Positions 48,985 through 57,792 of a DNA stretch of 64,000 nt are shown here, one piece after another. Within the stretch, counting starts at the first letter, position 1; every line of letters begins with the position of its first letter. The notes beneath the pieces are model-generated. The model did no database searches, was not told the origin of the DNA, and worked only from the letters and a program-made list of their open reading frames with translations. This stretch comes from Halomonas sp. KG2 (lineage in GTDB: Bacteria > Pseudomonadota > Gammaproteobacteria > Pseudomonadales > Halomonadaceae): assembly GCA_030440445.1 (NCBI GenBank), contig CP098528.1, positions 3,100,001 through 3,164,000 of the forward strand, given 5' to 3'. A program made the translations under genes and the position numbers.

Positions 48985-49953
48985 TTAAAACCAGTTTTTA
49001 CGCTTAAATAACCAAATTAAACAACCTCCGATACCCAGCATGGCTCCCCAAACAAAAAAGTATCCGTACTGATAGCGCAGCTCTGGCATGTACTCAAAAT
49101 TCATGCCGTAAATACCGGCAATAAACGTCAGTGGCACAAATATGGCAGTAATCACCGTTAATACGCGCATGGTGATATTTAGCTGGTGAGAGGAAATCGA
49201 AATGTAACCATCAATGAGATCACCGCAAATGTCGTAATACATTTGTGTCAGTGTATATAGGCGCTCAAAGCGCTCCTCTACATCTGTGATGGCATGCAGC
49301 GTTTCACTTTCTCCGCGAGGCAGATGGGCATAGTCATAGGCAGTAAGCTCTTGGGTAATGCCTTTGTGGTAGCTAAAAATACGGCGCATCTTTACCAATC
49401 GTGAACGATAGGCGGTGATTTTGCGCATCAGCACATCATTACCAGCCTCCAAAAGCTCATCTTCTATATCGCTTAGCTCACTTTCAAATTCCAGCAGGCT
49501 ATCGATGTAGAAGCCTGCCGAGATGTACATAATTTTCAGCGCGACACGCTCGGGAGATAGTGCCAGCAGCGTTTTGCCGTGCTCATTAAAGAGTCGTTCA
49601 ATACTAAGCGCCTCACCGGCGTGCAGCGTGATTAGAAAACGCTCTCCAATAAAGAGGCACACCTGCTGAGGCACAAAGTTTAGCTGAGCATCAAACGACG
49701 AAATACCTCGGTAAATAATCAGGGTATGGTGCTCAAACTCTTCAATTTTCGGCGGATGGCGCTCTTTGTGGGCATCTTGAATTGCCATTGGATGACAATC
49801 AAAACGCTCCAATAGCTGGCGTTCACGCTCCTCAGGCTCACCTTTCATGTCTATCCATAGGTGGCTGCCGGGTATCGCTTGCCAGTCATCGATGAGGCGT
49901 TCATCGCCTTCGCACACATCGCCTTCTGACGTCGTTAGTAGGCTGCGAATCAT
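48985..49953 (-). CDS. CorA-family divalent metal ion transporter
   Basis: A 322-residue pentameric channel of the CorA/ZntB type. The large N-terminal cytoplasmic domain (residues ~1-260) carries FDCHPMAIQDAHKERHPPKIEEFEHHTLIIYRG, a common CorA segment. The two C-terminal helices are at ~265-285 and ~297-316, and the pore signature is YGMNFEYMP, the GMN loop that sits in the periplasmic mouth. It transports Mg2+ and possibly Co2+, Ni2+ or Zn2+; GMN favours magnesium. AGGGAC precedes 49953. It is apparently monocistronic. Confidence 0.94.
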   Translation of the reverse strand: MIRSLLTTSEGDVCEGDERLIDDWQAIPGSHLWIDMKGEPEERERQLLERFDCHPMAIQDAHKERHPPKIEEFEHHTLIIYRGISSFDAQLNFVPQQVCLFIGERFLITLHAGEALSIERLFNEHGKTLLALSPERVALKIMYISAGFYIDSLLEFESELSDIEDELLEAGNDVLMRKITAYRSRLVKMRRIFSYHKGITQELTAYDYAHLPRGESETLHAITDVEERFERLYTLTQMYYDICGDLIDGYISISSHQLNITMRVLTVITAIFVPLTFIAGIYGMNFEYMPELRYQYGYFFVWGAMLGIGGCLIWLFKRKNWF

Positions 49954-49987
49954 GATCGTCCCTGTTAATTTGGCTCACGGCTTAACG

Positions 49988-51376
49988 TTACGGCCTAACG
50001 CTTCGTCGATTAGGCAGATATGCCAGTGTAACGCTGACGACAATAGACGCCAGCAACGCCCCTAGAAAAGGCCCTAACGTTGGGATACTGCCTGGAAAGG
50101 TAGCCGCCATGATGCCAGCTGCGATGCTTCCCTGGCTTAGCCATCCCGGTAGTATTGCCCCTACTAACCCAGCCATGCCGCCACCAATCGCCGCCATTGG
50201 CGTCATACGTTGCCATAGGCCGAGCAGCACAGGCACCACGATGGCAGCGCAAAGTAGGTCTGCTATCAAAAAGAGTCGCAGCACTGACAGTCCTTGCAGG
50301 GCAATAAATACCACCGGCACCATCATTGCGACCGTTATCCAACGTGCGGTCGTTAAAGATGCTGCATGTTGTTCACCGCCACGCCCAACTATCAGCGACG
50401 CTATACCGTTTTGCAGCGTATCAACACTTGAGGTCACTAGCGCGACTGCCAACACCAATCCAGGTAACGCCACCCAGGCAGGCGCATCTGTTAACAGCGC
50501 AAAGAAAGGAATAGGTGGTTCTCCCAAAGCAACACCGCTCATGGCGGCCATGATGCCGACACCGCCGATCACCATCACAACCAGTACGGTCAGCCCGCCG
50601 CCCAGCCAAGCGCCACGACCTAAGCTCTGGTCATCCTGAGCAGCCCATACGCGCTGCCAATAGCCTTGGTGAAAAAGATTGGCGGCGGTCACCGCAATCA
50701 CAAGCGTCAGAGCAACACTCAACGCGCTTGCGATAGGAATAGAGGGCATGACTGCGTCATTCGGCATGGTTGGTAGCCGCCAAATCGCAACGCTACCCAC
50801 GGCTAATAACAGAGCTAGCAAAAGCCATGCTTGACAGCGATCCGTTGCGAGGCTTGCACGCAACCCACCAATCACCGTATACACCAAGGTAGTGAGCGCA
50901 ACACCAATAATCACTAGTGCAGGTGGCACATCGGAAAGCAGCGCGGTAATAGCACCTATCGCCGTCAGTTCCGCTGCTAAAAAACAGCCCATGTAGGCTA
51001 CGGACACCAGTAGCACCCAATGACGCACCCCCTTGCCGTAACAAGCGTGGGCGAATTCGGCGATGCTTCTGCCTTCTGGCAATGCACGACGAATTTTTGG
51101 TCCGTACAACCCCAACACAATAAACGGCAGCGCAGAGCCAATGGCATAGCCTGCCAACGCTAACGGACCAACAAAGGCACCAATTTCAGGCGGGGCAAAC
51201 AGGATCCAGGCGCCCATTCCCGAAGCTAAAAAGGAGAATCCAAGTGTGGAAGCGGTTTGCGAGTTTCGTGCCGTGACATAGTCATCAAGCGATCCCTGCA
51301 CATGACGTGCACGCAGGCCCAGAAAAGCAAAACAGAATAGCGCCGCACCAAGTACGGCTGACGTTAGGTAAGGCAT
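49988..51376 (-). CDS. sodium:solute symporter under TPP riboswitch control (probable thiamin or precursor importer)
   Basis: A 462-residue SSS-family protein with about 13 membrane helices, beginning PYLTSAVLGAALFCFAFLGLRARHVQGSLDDYVTARNSQ (the SSS-typical DDYVxARN) and continuing with SFLASGMGAWILFAPPEIGAF. The Na+ site region is near VTSSVDTLQNGIAS. A complete TPP riboswitch immediately precedes it, so thiamin pyrophosphate represses its translation. This strongly suggests thiamin, HMP or a thiazole as substrate, by analogy with predicted ThiV-type symporters. The start at 51376 follows GGAGGAAG, which is part of the riboswitch. Confidence 0.9.
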   Translation of the reverse strand: MPYLTSAVLGAALFCFAFLGLRARHVQGSLDDYVTARNSQTASTLGFSFLASGMGAWILFAPPEIGAFVGPLALAGYAIGSALPFIVLGLYGPKIRRALPEGRSIAEFAHACYGKGVRHWVLLVSVAYMGCFLAAELTAIGAITALLSDVPPALVIIGVALTTLVYTVIGGLRASLATDRCQAWLLLALLLAVGSVAIWRLPTMPNDAVMPSIPIASALSVALTLVIAVTAANLFHQGYWQRVWAAQDDQSLGRGAWLGGGLTVLVVMVIGGVGIMAAMSGVALGEPPIPFFALLTDAPAWVALPGLVLAVALVTSSVDTLQNGIASLIVGRGGEQHAASLTTARWITVAMMVPVVFIALQGLSVLRLFLIADLLCAAIVVPVLLGLWQRMTPMAAIGGGMAGLVGAILPGWLSQGSIAAGIMAATFPGSIPTLGPFLGALLASIVVSVTLAYLPNRRSVRP

Positions 51377-51472
51377 GTCGCGCTTCCTCCGCCGGTATGA
51401 ACCGGATCAGGTTCCAGGGTCTGCGCAGTGCGCATTCTCAGCCCAACAGCTGCGGGCTCCCCTGGCGACAGT
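51376..51472 (-). promoter_or_regulatory. TPP (THI-box) riboswitch
   Basis: On the minus strand the conserved elements occur in order: GGGGAGCCC-type P2 arm (near 51462-51454), GGCTGAGA (51443-51436), GACCCTGGAACCTGATC (51422-51404), a GGTT...ACC arm and GCGGAGGAAG (51392-51383). Closing helix TGTCGC (51472-51467) can pair with GCGACA (51381-51376). The ribosome site GGAGGAAG lies in the conserved 3' strand and the closing helix reaches the first base of the start codon, so ligand binding would block translation directly. Confidence 0.95.
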
Positions 51473-51575
51473 GAATGGAGACGCTATCCTCGGTGAAAGC
51501 GGCTCGTTAGTAAAGGCTGGGCGTTAGTAAAATCTATCCGTGAGTAACGCCTACTAGATGTGCGTCTTTATCCTG

Positions 51576-52157
51576 CTAACGCGGTAGGCGGCCCATCAAA
51601 TAAAACTCCTCATTGGGGGGCGTACCCGTCATGGTCACTAATCGATTCGACATGCCGAAAAAAGCAGCAATGGCGCCAATATCCCAACAGTCCTCTAGCG
51701 TAAAACCTACTTTCTCTAATGTTGTTTGCCACGTGGCTGAGAACTCCCCAACCTCAATGCCGCAGTGCAATGCAAAATCCAGCATGACACGATGGCGTTC
51801 GCTTAGCCCTGCCGTCAGATGATTGATAGCGACATTGTCAGCGACTAAGGGATCTTTACTATAAATTCTCAATAGCGCGCCATGGGCAACAACACAGTAG
51901 AGGCAACGATTGCGAGCACTAGTAGCCACAACAATCATCTCTTTCTCAGCTTTAGTCAGCGTGTCGGATTCACGCTCCATCAAAGCATCGTGATAAGCAA
52001 AAAAAGCGCGAAACTCTGCAGGGCGATGCGCCAGCATTAAGAACACATTGGGCACAAATCCCGCCTTGCTTTGCACTTCTAATATTGCATCACGAATATC
52101 GTCAGGTAGTTCATCCAGCGTTTCTGGTACACGGAAACGGCTAAGTCGATCAGTCAT
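51576..52157 (-). CDS. peroxidase-related AhpD-family protein
   Basis: A 193-residue all-helical protein of the AhpD/carboxymuconolactone decarboxylase-like group. RNRCLYCVVAHG carries the redox CxxC with the following histidine (residues ~86-94). FVPNVFLMLAHRPAEFRAFFAYHDALM in front is the usual 'peroxidase-related enzyme' beginning, and DCWDIGAIAAFFGMSNRLV the end. It may reduce peroxides through its cysteine pair with an unknown electron donor. GAGGTG precedes 52157. It lies upstream of the TPP-regulated symporter on the same strand, but more than 100 bases and the riboswitch separate them. Confidence 0.88.
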   Translation of the reverse strand: MTDRLSRFRVPETLDELPDDIRDAILEVQSKAGFVPNVFLMLAHRPAEFRAFFAYHDALMERESDTLTKAEKEMIVVATSARNRCLYCVVAHGALLRIYSKDPLVADNVAINHLTAGLSERHRVMLDFALHCGIEVGEFSATWQTTLEKVGFTLEDCWDIGAIAAFFGMSNRLVTMTGTPPNEEFYLMGRLPR

Positions 52158-52356
52158 CGCTACACCTCACTTGCTGTTTTAGCTTTAAATTTTTGTTTTG
52201 CTTAAACAATTATGTTGTTAGATAACGCGATACGGTAACAAAACACTAAACAAAGTGACTTTCAATCGCGGCTAACGCTGTCCATACTCTCAACTATTCA
52301 ATGACCTATAAGCCGTGCAGAAAATGCATCAAACGGCAATTAACAGGAACATCAAA

Positions 52357-53052
52357 ATGCATTATTCCGAAGCCAAAGAGCATACGCCTGGGCGCTTGCA
52401 CACTCTTTTTGCCGACCCTTATTGCGCGTTTAAAAACAACACCGATGAGCGTCAGCTGCATATCCGGATAATGCTACATACCCTTCTTGCACTGCCTATG
52501 CATCACGCGCGTGCCACGCTCCGGGTTATCCATGGCTGGGAAAACGGCGGCTTCGAGCCAAGTGACCTAAAGCACAAAGACTTCCCGCTTGCCTCTTTAG
52601 ATGATTTCCACCGAGTGGTTAACGAGATCCCTCCTAACCCTCAAGAACACGAGACGTCATTAAGCGCTAGCACGCCGCTCCTCTCAACACCACTGGCGAG
52701 CACATTCGCTAACGCAGCAGCCGATGGCATCATCGTTTCTGACGCGCTGCGCAGCACACCTGCCCGCTGGCCTACTTTGAAAGGCGGTTTAGCCATTTAT
52801 ACGCTCTTCAAAATGTATCATCGCTTAGTTTATGGCGAAGATGACAACTACCGCTGCTCTCAGTGTGAAACGCCTGATGGCCTGCGTGAGCTGCATGAAT
52901 TTCATCTTGAAGAAGGCGAATTTGCACTGTTAGTTCCTCACAGCGCAAAAACGCAAACTGCCACTCCCACCATTCTCGTCATGCACGTCAGTCAGCTTGG
53001 CCCTATCGGCCAGCTCCTAAAAAGAAGCCTGCCGTTATTTCAGGATACTTAA
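52357..53052 (+). CDS. hypothetical cytoplasmic protein
   Basis: A 231-residue protein I do not recognise. It has no signal peptide or membrane segment. The central RCSQCETPDGLRELHEFHLEEGEF is notable for the CxxC pair and acidic/histidine-rich stretch, which could bind metal. The N-terminal ~60 residues (HIRIMLHTLLALPMHHARATLRVIHGW) are helical and histidine-rich. I start at 52357, where AGGA lies nine bases upstream; an in-frame GTG at 52315 is possible. A clear terminator follows. Confidence 0.65.
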   Translation: MHYSEAKEHTPGRLHTLFADPYCAFKNNTDERQLHIRIMLHTLLALPMHHARATLRVIHGWENGGFEPSDLKHKDFPLASLDDFHRVVNEIPPNPQEHETSLSASTPLLSTPLASTFANAAADGIIVSDALRSTPARWPTLKGGLAIYTLFKMYHRLVYGEDDNYRCSQCETPDGLRELHEFHLEEGEFALLVPHSAKTQTATPTILVMHVSQLGPIGQLLKRSLPLFQDT

Positions 53053-53065
53053 GCCGAAACGTTAA

Positions 53066-53088
53066 AAGCCCCGCTTATCGCGGGGCTT
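53066..53088 (+). terminator. rho-independent terminator
   Basis: AAGCCCCGC (53066-53074) and GCGGGGCTT (53080-53088) form a perfect 9-bp stem with a 5-base loop and CTTCTT tail, 13 bases after the hypothetical gene stop. It also faces the 3' end of the convergent mmsA. Confidence 0.88.
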
Positions 53089-53101
53089 CTTCATGGTGCA
53101 A

Positions 53102-54601
53102 TTAACTCAACGAAATAGTGCTATTAATACCGCTAGATACATTTTCTGGCTCAAACCAGCGGGCAGTGACCGTTTTGGTCTGCGTCCAGAAGGTAATTGC
53201 CTGCTTGCCATTCGGCCCCAAGTCGCCAAGCTTGGAAGCTCGCGAACCCGTAAAACTGAAGTAAGCGACGGGTACAGGGATCGGCACATTGATACCAATC
53301 TGGCCTACGTCGATATCAGTTTCAAAGCGCCGTGCTACCCAACCTGAGTTGGTAAAGATCGACGTACCGTTGCCGTTAGGGTTAGCGTTGATAAACGCAA
53401 TCGCGTCATCCAGCGTCTCCACACTGACCACGCATAGCACTGGGCCAAAAATTTCTTCCCGGTACACCGTCATATCAGCGGTCACATCAGCAAACAGAGT
53501 TGGGCCAACAAAGTTGCCGTTTGGATAGCCCTCTACCGTGCAACCACGGCCGTCTATTAGCAGTTTAGCGCCCTCTTTTTCACCCGCTGTAATCAAGCGC
53601 TCAACGCGCTCTTTCGCTTGTGGTGAGACAAGCGGCCCTAAGTCGGCATCGCGCTGGGTGCCTGGGCCAACTTTCATGCTGCGTGCGCCTTCCTCAATAT
53701 CTTTCAGCCACTCTCGCGCTTCACCTACCAGCACCACTACAGAGTTAGCCATGCAGCGCTGGCCAGCGGCACCAAACGCCGAGCCAAGTAGGCTATCAAT
53801 CGCTTGGCTACGGTTAGCATCCGGCATAACAACGCAGTGGTTTTTAGCTCCCATCATCGACTGCATACGCTTTCCAGCGGCGGCGGCACGGTCGTAAAGC
53901 AAGGAGCCCACATGGGTCGAGCCGATAAATGAGAGTGCTTTAATATCCTGGTGGTCGGCGATTTGGTTGGCCACATCAGGGCCGCCATGAACCACGTTTA
54001 AAACGCCGGCCGGGACGCCCGCTTCATGGGCAAGCTCAACCAGTCGCATGGTAGAACTAGGATCCTGCTCGGATGGTTTCAGGACAAAGGTATTTCCCGT
54101 TGCGATGGCAAGCGGGAACATAAAACAGGGCAGCATAATCGGGAAGTTGAAGGCGGTAATACCTGCGCCAACGCCCAGCGGCTGGTGCATGGTGTAAACA
54201 TCGACTTCATTCGCGGCGTTTTCCGCCAGTTCACCCAACTGCAGCGACGTAATTGAACAAGCGTGTTCCACGACCTCTAAACCGCGCCCCACTTCACCTT
54301 CAGCGTCAGGCAGGGTTTTACCGTGCTCTTCGGTGATTAGCGCGGCTAATTCAGCCGTATTTTCGCGTATCAGTGCCTGAAGTTTCAGCATGATGCGCAT
54401 GCGCTTGCCAAGCGGCACTTTACGCCATCCTTTAAAAGCTGTTTTAGCGCTGGCAATCGCACGTTCCACCTCTTCGGCGGTACAAAATGGTACGCGGGCA
54501 ACCACTTCCTGAGTCGCCGGGTTTACCACATCACGCCAATCCTGGCTTTGTGACATGACTGGCTGACCATCGATATACATAGGGATTTCACGAACGGACA
54601 T
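53102..54601 (-). CDS. mmsA: CoA-acylating (methyl)malonate-semialdehyde dehydrogenase
   Basis: A 499-residue aldehyde dehydrogenase that converts methylmalonate semialdehyde or malonate semialdehyde with CoA and NAD to propionyl-CoA or acetyl-CoA. Features: [15 protein letters not shown] start, [20 protein letters not shown], the nucleotide loop [39 protein letters not shown] (the AKNH segment is typical of this subfamily) and the catalytic cysteine in GQRCMANSV. It acts in valine and inositol/beta-alanine catabolism. The ATG at 54601 has GGAAGGAAG upstream. It may share regulation with the TRAP genes, which are upstream on the same strand. Confidence 0.93.
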   Translation of the reverse strand: MSVREIPMYIDGQPVMSQSQDWRDVVNPATQEVVARVPFCTAEEVERAIASAKTAFKGWRKVPLGKRMRIMLKLQALIRENTAELAALITEEHGKTLPDAEGEVGRGLEVVEHACSITSLQLGELAENAANEVDVYTMHQPLGVGAGITAFNFPIMLPCFMFPLAIATGNTFVLKPSEQDPSSTMRLVELAHEAGVPAGVLNVVHGGPDVANQIADHQDIKALSFIGSTHVGSLLYDRAAAAGKRMQSMMGAKNHCVVMPDANRSQAIDSLLGSAFGAAGQRCMANSVVVLVGEAREWLKDIEEGARSMKVGPGTQRDADLGPLVSPQAKERVERLITAGEKEGAKLLIDGRGCTVEGYPNGNFVGPTLFADVTADMTVYREEIFGPVLCVVSVETLDDAIAFINANPNGNGTSIFTNSGWVARRFETDIDVGQIGINVPIPVPVAYFSFTGSRASKLGDLGPNGKQAITFWTQTKTVTARWFEPENVSSGINSTISLS

Positions 54602-54735
54602 GACTTCCTTCCTCAACGTTGTGTTTGTTATGAGACGCAAAGATGAACTCTAGGGTATATCAGCAAGTTGACGTAAACGTCAATTAGCCACTTGATAAAG
54701 AGTTAGCCAACTCAGCGCTGAGTAAGCAGCCTAAG

Positions 54736-54787
54736 ACTGATGTTCCGCCATTAAAAAGGCATCATAAACGCCGTGGAGAACATCAGT
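54736..54787. promoter_or_regulatory. 10-bp inverted repeat between TRAP genes and mmsA
   Basis: ACTGATGTTC (54736-54745) and GAACATCAGT (54778-54787) form an exact inverted repeat with a 32-base spacer, in the 218 bases between dctM and mmsA. It could be an operator pair for looping, or a long hairpin in a read-through transcript. Confidence 0.45.
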
Positions 54788-54819
54788 TCTGCTGGAGGTT
54801 GAAATGGATGTGATAGCGA

Positions 54820-56085
54820 TTAACGCTGGATAAGCCCGTTGGTTAACCACGGCAACCAGGCGAGAAGAACAAGGGTCACTAACGTTGCTAGCAAAAACGG
54901 CAGCAGCGAGCGAAATATTTTAAGCGGCGGCGCCCCCGTCATTGAGGAAGCGATAAACAGCCCTGCCCCTACGGGGGGCGTTAACAACCCCATCACCAGG
55001 GTTAAACACACCACCACACCAAACTGGTAGGGGCTAATAGCGAACTGGCTTTGGGCAATGGGCATTAAAATCGGCACCACTAAGATTAGCGCCGCAATGC
55101 CATCAATCACCATTCCCACTAACAGCAGTGCGCCAATCACCAGTAGCAAGAATACGAAGGGATCGCTGGTCAACGCGGCAATCCATGCGGCGGCCATCTG
55201 CGGAAGCTGCTCATAAATCACCACCCAGCCAAACACGCCAGCGGCGGCAATCAGCATAATGACCAACCCCGCATTAATCGCTGTGCGCGTCAGCACCTGG
55301 GGCAACTGGCTGAAATGCAGATCACCGTAGACAAAACGTCCCATCAATAGCGCCGCCAGTGAAGCCAGCGCGGCCGATTCCGTTGGCGTGGCAACACCCC
55401 ACAAAATACCGCCAATAATGATCACTGGAATGAGCAGTGCTGGTAGCCCCCAAAGCAGGTCATGAAGCGCCTGAGAGCGAGTAGGCCACTGGCCTTTAGG
55501 GTATTGCTGAACCAAGCCTACCAAGGCAATCACGATAAAAAAGCTGGTTCCCAAGAGCAGTCCCGGCAGCAACCCCGCAATAAACATTTCCGCAATAGGC
55601 ACTTGAGCCATGACGCCAAACAACACAAACAGCATGGAAGGTGGAATAATCGGCGACAGTAGCCCACCCGCAGCGGTAATCGCTGCGCTGTAGGATTTGT
55701 CGTAACCTTCCTGCTCCATTGCTGGCACCATCGCACGGGACATAATGGCAATTTGCGAGGCTGCTGAACCAATAATCGCCGCCATCATCATGTTGGCGAC
55801 TAAATTGATATAGGCGAGACCACCTCGAAACCCTCCTACCAGAATGCGTGCTAGAGCGATTAAACGGCGGGTTAAACCGCCCTCATTCATTAGTTCACCC
55901 GCCAACATAAATAACGGAATCGCCAGCAATCCATAGCTTTCAATGGCGCTAAACAGCTGCTGTGGATACGAATCAAACAACACCGTATTGCCTGACATCT
56001 GGATATACCACATGGCAGTCAATGCCAGTACTAGCGCAATGGGCACCGCACCGAGCAACAGCAGCAAGAAAACAGCAATCGTCAT
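54820..56085 (-). CDS. dctM: TRAP transporter large permease
   Basis: A 421-residue DctM-type protein with about 12 hydrophobic segments. It starts MTIAVFLLLLLGAVPIALVLALTAMWY, the usual DctM N-terminus. PLFMLAGELMNEGGLTRRL and GGLLSPIIPPSMLFVLFG are the recognisable core sites, and LTPPVGAGLFIAS the last family segment. It makes the Na+-driven pathway together with DctQ and DctP. I start at 56085; the longer frame to 56226 runs into dctQ. It follows dctQ by 28 bases and ends the operon. Confidence 0.92.
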   Translation of the reverse strand: MTIAVFLLLLLGAVPIALVLALTAMWYIQMSGNTVLFDSYPQQLFSAIESYGLLAIPLFMLAGELMNEGGLTRRLIALARILVGGFRGGLAYINLVANMMMAAIIGSAASQIAIMSRAMVPAMEQEGYDKSYSAAITAAGGLLSPIIPPSMLFVLFGVMAQVPIAEMFIAGLLPGLLLGTSFFIVIALVGLVQQYPKGQWPTRSQALHDLLWGLPALLIPVIIIGGILWGVATPTESAALASLAALLMGRFVYGDLHFSQLPQVLTRTAINAGLVIMLIAAAGVFGWVVIYEQLPQMAAAWIAALTSDPFVFLLLVIGALLLVGMVIDGIAALILVVPILMPIAQSQFAISPYQFGVVVCLTLVMGLLTPPVGAGLFIASSMTGAPPLKIFRSLLPFLLATLVTLVLLAWLPWLTNGLIQR

Positions 56086-56113
56086 AAACGGACCGTCATT
56101 AGGGTAAGCAGGA

Positions 56114-56677
56114 TTAGCGTAGCGTTTTGGCGGTGGGTGCTTGGATCGGGGTTCGCCACTGTTTGAGTGACTGGATAAGATTCGCCCAGCTATGCAGGCT
56201 AAGGGACAATGCAAACCACGGCACAATTAACCACGCCCAGAATTTTTTAACGCCAAGAGTGGAGGTGTTTTCAGCGTAAATAAAATTGAATGTTTGCCCT
56301 TGAAAAGCACGGGTATCAAACCCCGCTTGCACCAGTGCAAGGGGCTGATACCAACGCCAACAAAGCCACGCTAACAGCAGGGCAAATAACAGCACCATGG
56401 TATCTACCCAGATACCTATCAGTTTTCGGCCGGTTTGCGGTAACAGGTCACTTAGCAACGTGACCGCTATCCCCTGGCGGCGTTTAAACACCGTGGCGGC
56501 TATCAAAAAAGTCATCCAAATCATGGCATAAATTGCCAGCTCGCTAATCCAGTAAAGCGGGTTACCTAGCGCGCGAAACGCAATATTAGTGAGAATTAGA
56601 CAGGTAACCGCCGCTGCTAAAGCAGCGGCGGCAATCTCTTCACAGCGTGCAAGCCCTGATGAAAAACGTTGCAGCAT
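56114..56677 (-). CDS. dctQ: TRAP transporter small permease
   Basis: A 187-residue DctQ-type protein with four helices (residues ~20-42, ~48-70, ~88-110, ~140-165). WISELAIYAMIWMTFLIAATVFKRRQGIAVTLLSDLLP is the conserved E...R.....V DctQ pattern. It scaffolds the large permease. The ATG at 56677 follows the dctP stop with one base between (TAACATG), so translation is coupled. The N-terminal extension to 56689 overlaps dctP. The order P-Q-M matches classical TRAP operons. Confidence 0.9.
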   Translation of the reverse strand: MLQRFSSGLARCEEIAAAALAAAVTCLILTNIAFRALGNPLYWISELAIYAMIWMTFLIAATVFKRRQGIAVTLLSDLLPQTGRKLIGIWVDTMVLLFALLLAWLCWRWYQPLALVQAGFDTRAFQGQTFNFIYAENTSTLGVKKFWAWLIVPWFALSLSLHSWANLIQSLKQWRTPIQAPTAKTLR

Positions 56678-56678
56678 G

Positions 56679-57665
56679 TTACTCGTCACGTAACCGGTCA
56701 GCTTCGGCGCGTAACGTTTCTAACATAGGTGCCTTAGGTGCCCAGATGTTTTCCCACTGTGCAATGGCGTCAGAGAAAAACTCAGCATCCGCTTCAACGA
56801 TGTTGATATCCAAGGCGCGGATTTCCTCTTCCTGAGCGGCATCCTTCTCTTCAAAGCCCACCAGCACGTTCTCTAGGTGCTCAGCCATCGCAGTATCAAT
56901 CAGCTCACGATCTTCTTCAGAAAGATCGCGCCATACTCGCCCAGACACGACGCCCACCATAGGGAACATCATATGGTTAGAAATCAGCAGGTTTTCCGCC
57001 TGCTCGTAGAATTTCAAAATCAAAATAGAGTCGAAATCCATATCAATGGCATCGACCTGACCGTTAGCCAGCGCGTCATACACTTCTAATAGCGGCATGG
57101 GTGCAGGGGCAGCACCAGTAGCCGTATAAAAATCACGAATCGGCTCGAAAGGGGTAATACGTAAACGCTGCCCCTGCAGATCGTCGGCGCTTTCAATAGG
57201 GTCACGGCTGAGCACTTGGCGCATGCCTACCATGCCATAGCCAACGCCAATTAAGCCGACTTCTTGTGGCATTAATTCGAGTAGTTCCCCAGCCGCGTCA
57301 GAACGCAACAGCCGTGCCGCGTGATTAACGTCATCAACCAAGTAAGGCGCGTACAGTGCGCCAAAATCTGGAATACGGTTGGAAATTTCGGCAATCGTCA
57401 AGAAAGCCATATCTAATGCGCCGGTTTGCAGCTGCTGAACCATTTGCGCTTCATTGCCAAGCTGCTGAGCTGGAAAAACACTAACGCTATGCTCGCCACC
57501 AGAGCGCTCATTAAGTGTTTGGGCAAAGGCTTCTGCCTCGGTAGACCATAGATGCTGTGCGGGCGTGATAAGACCGAGACGAAAATCCCGTGCCTGAGCA
57601 CTCATGGCTGAAACGGCAAGCGTAGCTGCTGCGCAGGCAAGCGTAAGCGTTTTGATACGATTCAT
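56679..57665 (-). CDS. dctP: TRAP transporter substrate-binding protein
   Basis: A 328-residue exported DctP-type protein with a signal peptide (residues 1-25, TLTLACAAATLAVSAMSAQA). FRLGLITPAQHLWSTEAEAFAQTLNERSGGEHSVSVFPAQQLGNEAQMVQQLQTGALDMAFLT follows the DctP pattern, and GQRLRITPFEPIRDFYTATGAAPAPM includes the conserved R that binds the carboxylate. The ligand is a carboxylate-containing compound; none is named from sequence. First gene of the operon; a hairpin lies in its leader at 57688-57706. Confidence 0.92.
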   Translation of the reverse strand: MNRIKTLTLACAAATLAVSAMSAQARDFRLGLITPAQHLWSTEAEAFAQTLNERSGGEHSVSVFPAQQLGNEAQMVQQLQTGALDMAFLTIAEISNRIPDFGALYAPYLVDDVNHAARLLRSDAAGELLELMPQEVGLIGVGYGMVGMRQVLSRDPIESADDLQGQRLRITPFEPIRDFYTATGAAPAPMPLLEVYDALANGQVDAIDMDFDSILILKFYEQAENLLISNHMMFPMVGVVSGRVWRDLSEEDRELIDTAMAEHLENVLVGFEEKDAAQEEEIRALDINIVEADAEFFSDAIAQWENIWAPKAPMLETLRAEADRLRDE

Positions 57666-57687
57666 GCAAAGCCTCTTGTATCCAGCG

Positions 57688-57706
57688 GAAGCGCCTAGAG
57701 CGCTTC
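57688..57706. promoter_or_regulatory. hairpin or operator in the dctP leader
   Basis: GAAGCGC (57688-57694) and GCGCTTC (57700-57706) form a perfect 7-bp stem with a 5-base loop, about 23-41 bases upstream of the dctP start and just upstream of its ribosome site. It could be an operator or an mRNA hairpin. Confidence 0.5.
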
Positions 57707-57744
57707 GCGTGTTTTTTTAATTGATAGGCTTTGAGAATACCTTA

Positions 57745-57781
57745 GCGTTAGCGTTAATGGCACCCGCCATTACGCTAACGC
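57745..57781 (-). terminator. hairpin after the DUF3581 gene
   Basis: GCGTTAGCGTTAATGG (57745-57760) pairs with CCATTACGCTAACGC (57767-57781) with one bulge and a 6-base loop. It follows the DUF3581 stop on its strand by 12 bases. No T-tract follows, so it may be a weak terminator. Confidence 0.6.
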
Positions 57782-57792
57782 AACGACGCCAC

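Noticed and set aside
51505..51531. CGTTAGTAAA repeated twice with a 17-base period upstream of the riboswitch
   Set aside because: Only ten matching bases and two copies; insufficient to call a repeat.
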